Assembly: GCA_009760855.2 (NCBI GenBank)
Contig: WPIO01000018.1
Span: 3,795,001 to 3,807,500 of the forward strand
DNA from: Cristatella mucedo
Taxonomy: Eukaryota > Bryozoa > Phylactolaemata > Cristatellidae
DNA length: 12,500 bases
Direction: 5' to 3'
Part shown: in pieces, positions 8,488 to 12,500 of the stretch
Layout of the letters: every line of letters starts with the position of its first letter
Numbering within the stretch: position 1 is the first letter of the stretch
Translations under genes and position numbers: made by a program
Notes under the pieces: generated by a model
What the model was told of the DNA's origin: nothing
Seen by the model: the letters and a program-made list of their open reading frames with translations, nothing else
The model's database searches: none

Positions 8488-8671
8488 CAGAGGGAGGCGA
8501 GAAAATGATGAGATAAGGGAGGGAGGCGAGAGTTGGGGCAAGGCTCGTCATTGAGCCGAATAGGCAAGCCGAAGGACACCAGCTCCAGTCGCGACGCACG
8601 GGACCGCGTGAAAGCAGCAGGTTGGATGAGCTGCGACTGAGCGGCGACCGTAAAAGAAACGAGAAGCTTAC

Positions 8672-8712
8672 CTCAGGGCGACACGAACGCTGCTGCTCCC
8701 TTCTTCCACCAT
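8672..8712 (-). CDS. KIF21: KIF21-type kinesin, coding exon 1 (start of gene)
   Basis: This is the first coding exon of a plus-end-directed microtubule motor of the kinesin-4/KIF21 type, which in animals acts on microtubule growth. Read on the minus strand, the ATG at 8712-8710 has A at -3 and G at +4, and an in-frame TAG lies seven codons upstream (8733-8731), so this is the first possible in-frame start. The peptide is MVEEGSSSVRVAL plus two bases (AG), followed directly by the donor GTAAGC at 8671-8666. Joined in phase to exon 2, the split codon becomes Arg and gives SVRVALRVRPQL, the beta-1 strand that opens a kinesin motor. KIF21 proteins start with a very similar short leader before this strand. 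The sequence shows the start, phase and donor; family membership rests on recalled KIF21 sequences. The symbol is given at family level, since A or B type cannot be separated. Confidence 0.85.
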
Positions 8713-8960
8713 CGTCCTTCGCTCACGGCTCTATCCGTTTATTCCATGCGTACGCGACCGCTTAGCAGCTCCTGCACGCGTAGTACTACCGCGCTAGGGG
8801 CATCCTACAACGATAGTCCCGCCTACGTAGGCGGAGGGTCGGCCTAGCTGCCGGTGGTTGCCGCAGTGAAAACCAATCAGTAATTGCCGTCTTCGATTAT
8901 TTGAAGTACCCTGTAGCACACTACTACGCCTGTGATATATTTTAAAACATTTTATAAGCT
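8713..8960 (-). promoter_or_regulatory. Probable 5' UTR and proximal promoter side of the KIF21-type gene
   Basis: This is the flank directly upstream of the start codon on the minus strand. Its first 150 bases are GC- and CpG-rich. It contains a perfect 16-bp palindrome (CCGCCTACGTAGGCGG, 8819-8834), a CCAAT box matching the NF-Y consensus (AACCAATCAG, 8871-8880, plus orientation) and an AT-rich stretch whose minus strand reads TATAAAA (8956-8950). A two-codon upstream ORF (ATG GAA TAA) lies at 8747-8739 with a weak context. The transcription start is not visible. The TATA-like site lies upstream of the CCAAT box relative to the gene, an unusual order, so both cannot be used in the standard way. 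Confidence 0.4.
8739..8747 (-). other. Minimal upstream ORF (ATG GAA TAA)
   Basis: A two-codon reading frame ends 26 bases before the kinesin ATG. It has C at -3, a weak context, so leaky scanning to the main ATG (A at -3, G at +4) is expected. It matters only if the 5' UTR reaches this far, which the sequence does not show. Confidence 0.35.
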
Positions 8961-9943
8961 CTAAAATATGTATGGACATTTTAAGTAACAAAAACTAAAC
9001 ATTGACTTTGTTGCCCGTGGTTGGTTGCCTTATTACTTCCGGTGTAATAAGGCAACTCGTTTCCGTTTTGGTCTCTTCGCTTTTGCATCTGAGGATTTCT
9101 TTGAGTTTTGTTGTAGCTTTAAAAAGGTTGTTGCTTGGTTCTTCATTTCTTGAGGGATGCATGCATGATAAAAGCATTGATCTCAATAACGTGGTGGGCG
9201 TATAGGTTTTCCCTAAAACCAACGGTTTGTATCCGACAAAGGTGGTCATTTTAGCTGCTTGTAGGCAATGCCGACACGCTCCCTTATCTTGTAATTGCTT
9301 TTTGTCTAAACCTGTGCTTAGTCTACAGGAAAGGTAGCTTTAAAGTGATAGCTGGCCTCGTACAAATAGCTCGAACTGAAACGGCTGTCTTCGACGAACG
9401 TCTAGAATCCTCGTGAAGACCGTTATGCGACTTTAGTGTCGAAACCTCCAATCGAGCTGGCTGCAGCGTACCGACCGTTCGTGCACTGGTGCTCGTTCGT
9501 GTCCTCTGCTCTCCGACTTGATTCGGTGCCCAGTCGTACCGTCAAGTGGCCAGACGGCACCCTCAGACTAAGGAGAAAAGAACGGCTTCGTACTACCCCC
9601 TCATCGCTGCGACGGCAGCCGTCTCACATCTGCGGGTGATACATGCTCTGGATACCGCTATGCTTTTCGCTTAAATTTATCTAGTGAGCAGGTTTGGTGT
9701 CCGAACGTGGCGCCTGCTTCGGCGGAGCTGCCAAAAAAGCCACTCGTTAAACCGGCTGCCGAGATTATGTCATCAAAGCTATCTGAGCCCTATGAAATAG
9801 CGCAGCACAAGGCAGGAGTACTCTGAACAACATTTCATTTTTATCTTTGGAACTGAATCATTGTCCGATGACAGTGACCGGCATCTGTGCCACTTGCCAA
9901 GGTTCTGGATCACTGTCAGCTAATATGCTACCAAATGGTTCAA
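8961..9943. other. Upstream flank of the kinesin gene, no gene recognised
   Basis: It begins A/T-rich (8935-9000) and has a perfect hairpin at 9024-9056. Further on it is mixed sequence with some CpG-rich patches (9400-9640). Open frames of 67-84 codons exist on both strands (9002-9249, 9436-9639), but none has a recognisable motif. A non-coding 5' exon of the kinesin or an upstream enhancer could lie here, but nothing shows it. Confidence 0.4.
9024..9056. repeat. Perfect 13-bp hairpin with 7-base loop
   Basis: GTTGCCTTATTAC (9024-9036) and GTAATAAGGCAAC (9044-9056) are exact reverse complements around TTCCGGT. It is not followed by a T-run, so a bacterial-type terminator reading does not apply. 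It lies 312 bases upstream of the kinesin start codon on that gene's strand. Confidence 0.85.
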
Positions 9944-9963
9944 TGACGTCACGAATGACGTCA
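9944..9963. promoter_or_regulatory. Tandem pair of perfect CRE palindromes
   Basis: TGACGTCA occurs at 9944-9951 and 9956-9963, as part of a 12-base unit AATGACGTCACG repeated twice in direct tandem. TGACGTCA is the full cAMP response element bound by CREB/ATF bZIP factors. It is 1.2 kb upstream of the kinesin ATG and 0.7-0.9 kb from the two unassigned frames. Whether it regulates any of them is inference. Confidence 0.5.
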
Positions 9964-10120
9964 CGTCCTCTGACCCGAAGAAATTTGAAAAAAGCTAAAA
10001 ACCCACCAGTTTCGCAGGGTTTCGTGCATGCGAATTTTATTTTGTGTGCTCATGGGTGCAGATGCTGCATTTTGTCACTAGCAAATAGCATGCTTCCTTT
10101 CCATCATAGGTGAAAACGTA

Positions 10121-10171
10121 GAAGAGATTTAGCTCCCATTGGGCGCTAAACAAATGTCTTATTATTATTGT
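10121..10171 (-). repeat. Stem-loop repeat family, copy 3
   Basis: On the minus strand, AATAATAATAAGACATTTG is followed by TTTAGCGCCCAATGGGAGCT and AAATCTCTTC. It matches copy 2 closely in the AAT run and the TAGCGCCC core. TAGCGCCC and GGGAGCTA form a stem with one mismatch. Confidence 0.6.
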
Positions 10172-10201
10172 ACTGCCATGAGTGCATGAAACTATCTAGA
10201 T

Positions 10202-10262
10202 CACGATATCGTGCACGGTTAGCATCACGAAGATCCGTCTCTTTTTAACTCTCACGTGAGAG
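10202..10262. other. Two perfect palindromes, one with an E-box
   Basis: CACGATATCGTG (10202-10213, 12 bases) and CTCTCACGTGAGAG (10249-10262, 14 bases) stand 35 bases apart. The second contains the CACGTG E-box recognised by bHLH factors. They may be protein-binding sites or chance. Confidence 0.45.
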
Positions 10263-10385
10263 CTAGAAGCGATAGCGATAAATCCACGGGCTGGTCTGCA
10301 ATTCTGCCTTCGTTGGTGCATCTACGTAAACAAAATCAATACTATGCTGTCATACTAAGCGTTTACCGAAAATATCGTGGGCTAT

Positions 10386-10664
10386 TCACAGAAAAACTCC
10401 TATGCTCGGTAACTTGCTGATGATTAATTTGAGTGTGAATTTGGAATTCAAAGTACTGCTGAAATTCCGGTATCGCTCTCCCGAAAGGCCACGCGTGTAG
10501 GTCAGCAGCTCAGCTGCCAGCTCGCTGTTCCGTTTTCCGGCTAGCGTACCTGCGACGTGTTTGCATATAGCTTCAACTTCAACTCTAGGATCAACTTCAT
10601 CCCGTTCCAGTAAGTTTTGAAAGTTTGGCCTCTTCATTGGCACAAGCAGGGCGGTGTCAATGCC
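10386..10664 (-). CDS. Unassigned open frame, possible exon
   Basis: A minus-strand frame is open from about 10664 to a TGA at 10388-10386. It gives IDTALLVPMKRPNFQNLLER and, after a few residues, VEVEAICKHVAGTLAGKRNS, then a Leu-rich stretch and SGERYRNF. The mixed, non-repetitive composition with charged helical segments looks like protein, but no family is recognised. It has no ATG near its 5' end; an AG (TTAG, 10668-10665) could serve as acceptor, though with a poor pyrimidine tract. A CAG/GTACGC donor-like site lies inside it at 10550/10549. Just upstream, out of frame, an ATG-led MARENLY stretch (10701-10680) ends exactly at a perfect GTAAGT donor. That gap is far too short for an intron, so the two are not simply joined. 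It could be an exon, a decayed gene or chance. Confidence 0.3.
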   Translation of the reverse strand, partial: GIDTALLVPMKRPNFQNLLERDEVDPRVEVEAICKHVAGTLAGKRNSELAAELLTYTRGLSGERYRNFSSTLNSKFTLKLIISKLPSIGVFL

Positions 10665-10817
10665 TAACTACAGACTTACCGTAGAGGTTCTCTCGCCATA
10701 AACAACCAGATATAAATGATGTATGGCACCTCATAAAGAAAAAAAACCAACGCCCATACGTCGTACACTACAGTGTGCTGTGCAGATGGGCAGAGCGGCC
10801 GCAGCTAGAGGACTCAT

Positions 10818-10970
10818 ATGATGGAAGCAGATGATAAAGACCGGCACTCGACCGTTAACGATGAGCCTGAAACAGAAGACGTTGAGCCGATGAATCAAAG
10901 CGACGAGGACTTGTGCTCGGAGGCACTCACTCGTGCGGTCGACTTATTGGAGGCAGGCGTTCAGCCTTAG
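10818..10970 (+). CDS. Small acidic open frame, 50 codons
   Basis: An ATG-led frame has an in-frame TAG four codons before it and ends in TAG at 10968-10970. The peptide begins MMEADDKDRHSTVNDEPETE and ends LTRAVDLLEAGVQP. The first half is strongly acidic and looks disordered; the last 16 residues could form an amphipathic helix. The second ATG has a good context (A at -3, G at +4). It is not repeat-derived as far as can be seen and has no recognised family. It lies head-to-head with the minus-strand open frame at 10386-10664, about 115 bases from the MAREN start. It could be a short protein, a first exon that I mis-end, or chance. Confidence 0.3.
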   Translation: MMEADDKDRHSTVNDEPETEDVEPMNQSDEDLCSEALTRAVDLLEAGVQP

Positions 10971-11258
10971 CCTGAAATCCCCCACCTTGTAACTGCTCAT
11001 AGGTAACGTGATCTTGATGTACATGCTAGCCACCTGCCTGGCGATACTTCTACCTGTGATAATGATACACTTACAACCAGCGGGACAAGACTTTGCATCC
11101 TCAAAGTCTCGACTAAGATGAACTTGCTCTGCTCAGCTTCAACGTCGACGGCATGAACAAAAATGTAACTAGCTTCTCGGTTCTGGCTAGGCAGCACTAT
11201 AACAATTTCCTTTTGGCTGGACTACGAAAACAAAGCCATTAAGCCTCTGCAGCTGGGG
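10971..11258. other. Spacer, nothing recognised
   Basis: Mixed sequence between the small acidic frame and LINE copy 2. A 66-codon minus-strand frame (10997-11197) has no motif. It could be the diverged upstream part of the LINE, but no conserved RT block was seen. Confidence 0.4.
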
Positions 11259-11830
11259 ATGAATATGGCTACAAGGCTGGTCAAGAAATTCCAGAAGTTC
11301 AGCCAAAGTTGCATGCATCGTTTGCTGAAGGAGCTGCGTTGGCTTTCGGTCGATCAACAGATGCAGAATAAAATTTTAAATCTGACCGACAAAGGTCCGC
11401 CATGCTGTGGCTCTTCCAACCCAGCTGAACTGCTGCACCAGTGCCTGTCTCCTTGCTCCCACAGGTAACGGCAATAAATTAGCCACTCTATTCGCATGCG
11501 TAAAGACCGTTGGCGAAAGAAGCATTTTCTTTGCAGATCCTAGACTGTGGAAGTCACTTTCGCAATTTTGTCGTATGAGCGTCTGCTCTCCTTCTGCCGA
11601 GTGCGGCTTTTCGTCTCCAGCGGCCCTGAGCTGCTGCTTCCTACCGTGCTACTCACTGCCTCAGCTGCCCTCCTGACTCGGCTCGGCTTCTCGCTTTCTC
11701 TTTCTGTTGCAAAAACAATAAAGTCTGTTCGCTACCGTATTCGCGCCGAAAGGCTTCGAGTAAGGCAAAAGAAGCTCTTCGTACAGACAAAGTCCTCGTG
11801 ACTTTGTGGAGTTACAGGCGGCGATACAGG
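11259..11830 (+). mobile_element. CR1/L2-like LINE, decayed 3' end, copy 2
   Basis: NMATRLVKKFQKF and LLKELRWLSVDQQMQNKIL are followed in another frame by KLATLFACVKTVGERSIFF and DPRLWKSLSQF, then a long C-terminal tail that includes KSVRYRI. These line up block for block with copy 1 on the minus strand (3850-3240), including the shared end CTTTGTGGAGTTACAG near 11802. The frame breaks between the SVDQQ block and the following block, with a different shift from copy 1. The upstream RT core is missing. A pseudogenic, 5'-truncated insertion is the straightforward reading. Confidence 0.8.
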
Positions 11831-11942
11831 ATGTTTCAGGTTCACCACTACATGATTTACTCCACGTGGTTAGCCAGGAGTCCTACAAACCGGAGCGTGT
11901 CTCCTTGTGTGCTTTTGCATGCTGGCATAAGCATTATATTTA

Positions 11943-12030
11943 TAATAATAATAATACACTTGATAAAGCGCCCTCAGAGAACTCAATCTCTTTCTAGGCG
12001 CTTTACTTTTGCTGCAAAGGGAAACGCGAT
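11943..12030 (+). repeat. Stem-loop repeat family, copy 4 (best preserved)
   Basis: TAATAATAATAATACACTTG leads into a nested stem: TAAAGCGCC (11964-11972) pairs perfectly with GGCGCTTTA (11997-12005), and inside it AGAGA (11976-11980) pairs with TCTCT (11987-11991) around ACTCAA. It ends in CTTTTGCTGCAAAGGGAAAC. This copy best shows the family's structure. It lies about 110 bases after LINE copy 2 and in the same orientation. Confidence 0.75.
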
Positions 12031-12282
12031 TGAATGGTGAGCGATATCATGCTTGATAAACAACATGAATAACATGGTTAGGGGTGACATGCACAGGGCA
12101 AATTGTTTTATATGCTTGCTTAAGCCTAATACCGTGCAAGCAATTAATCGTTAGTTACTGATTCTCTATCAGCAAGTTGTTAAGTGCCTGGCTAGACATT
12201 TGTCTCTCTCAGGGTGCTTCACAAACGACTTATTAGAAATATAAATAATCAGGCAGAAGCAGCACCTCTTGAATAAGCTATG
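12031..12282. other. A/T-rich spacer, nothing recognised
   Basis: Unremarkable sequence between two copies of the stem-loop repeat. No gene or repeat was recognised. Confidence 0.4.
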
Positions 12283-12338
12283 CAATAATAAAAATACATT
12301 TGAATAGCGCTGACAAAGAACTGAATCTCTTTCTAGGC
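12283..12338 (+). repeat. Stem-loop repeat family, copy 5
   Basis: CAATAATAAAAATACATTTG is followed by AATAGCGCTGACAAAGAACT and GAATCTCTTTCTAGGCAGTC. TCTCTTTCTAGGC is identical to copy 4, but the outer stem is decayed. It directly precedes LINE copy 3. Confidence 0.65.
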
Positions 12339-12360
12339 AGTCTACAGATGCTAAGCATCG

Positions 12361-12500
12361 TGCCACCCACTTTTTTGAATCTAACTGTTTACCTATACCT
12401 CGTAGAAAGCTCAAATCCTTTGGAGACCGTGTGTTCAGTTCGCATGCTCCCGAAGCCTGGAACTCACTCCCGATCTGCGTCATGGCATCTCCTGACTTGA
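12361..12500 (+). mobile_element. LINE reverse transcriptase tail, copy 3 (runs off the window)
   Basis: In the frame starting at 12401 the sequence reads RRKLKSFGDRVFSSHAPEAW, then NSLPICV and ASPDL, up to the window end. GDR-F-S-AP-WNSLP is the familiar C-terminal block of CR1/L2/Jockey-type reverse transcriptases. The wording differs from copies 1 and 2 (which have GDRSFSCAGPRLWNSLP and GERSIFFADPRLWKSLS), so it probably belongs to another LINE family. The part before 12380 is not recognisable, so it is truncated or decayed. Confidence 0.7.

Larger units (their letters stand above)
2828..8671 (-). other. Intron 1 of the KIF21-type gene (5,844 bp)
   Basis: It is bounded by GTAAGC on the exon 1 side and CTGCAG on the exon 2 side, both on the minus strand, and the flanking phases fit (two bases before, one after). 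It holds one LINE tail in the same orientation as the gene, three SINE copies, two stem-loop repeats, three dinucleotide microsatellites, CTG-rich tracts and a CpG-rich block next to exon 1. An additional 5' or alternative exon inside it cannot be excluded by reading alone. Confidence 0.8.

Noticed and set aside
7790-8599. 269-codon minus-strand frame with a long Ser/Leu run
   Set aside because: The centre is just the GA microsatellite translated; the flanks show no domain, and the opposite strand gives Glu/Arg frames from the same tract.
9847-10113. Frame with CATCQGSGSL, like one DnaJ-type zinc finger repeat
   Set aside because: Only a single CxxCxGxG occurs, with no partner repeats, J domain or splice support; the frame also runs through the CRE pair.

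Overview
The window looks like nuclear DNA of an animal, probably an aquatic or parasitic invertebrate (a lophotrochozoan or flatworm would fit, but the species cannot be resolved). The reasons are spliced exons of an animal-type kinesin, long repeat-filled introns, several tRNA-derived SINEs, decayed CR1/L2-like LINE tails and long dinucleotide microsatellites. Nothing suggests a prokaryotic or organellar source; there are no operons, and most long open frames are created by repeats.

The one gene recognised with confidence is on the minus strand: the 5' end of a kinesin-4 family motor of the KIF21 type. Coding exon 1 (8712 down to 8672) has a strong-context ATG and a GTAAGC donor. Coding exon 2 (2827 down to 2648) has a CAG acceptor and a GTGAGC donor. 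Their phases fit exactly and give the first 73 codons of the motor domain. Intron 1 is 5,844 bp, and intron 2 occupies the rest of the window down to base 1 and beyond. The P-loop exon and the rest of the motor lie outside the window.

Layout: 1-2647 is intron 2, with an inverted-repeat structure at 510-1093 enclosing a SINE and a degenerate GGGTTTA tract. 2648-2827 is exon 2. 2828-8671 is intron 1, with a LINE tail, three SINEs, two copies of a conserved stem-loop repeat, (TG)n, (TA)n, (GA)n, CTG-rich tracts and a CpG-rich block. 8672-8712 is exon 1. 8713-8960 is its probable 5' UTR and promoter side. 8960-11000 is intergenic-looking DNA with a perfect hairpin, twin CRE palindromes and two unassigned open frames, one on each strand, around 10.4-11.0 kb. 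11259-12500 holds two more LINE tails and two more copies of the stem-loop repeat.

The repeats fall into a few local families: a tRNA-derived SINE (four clear copies), a CR1/L2-like LINE 3' end (two related copies plus a third, different one running off the window) and a short stem-loop repeat (five copies). The open frames with low-complexity or repeat-shared peptides are by-products of these and are not called as genes.
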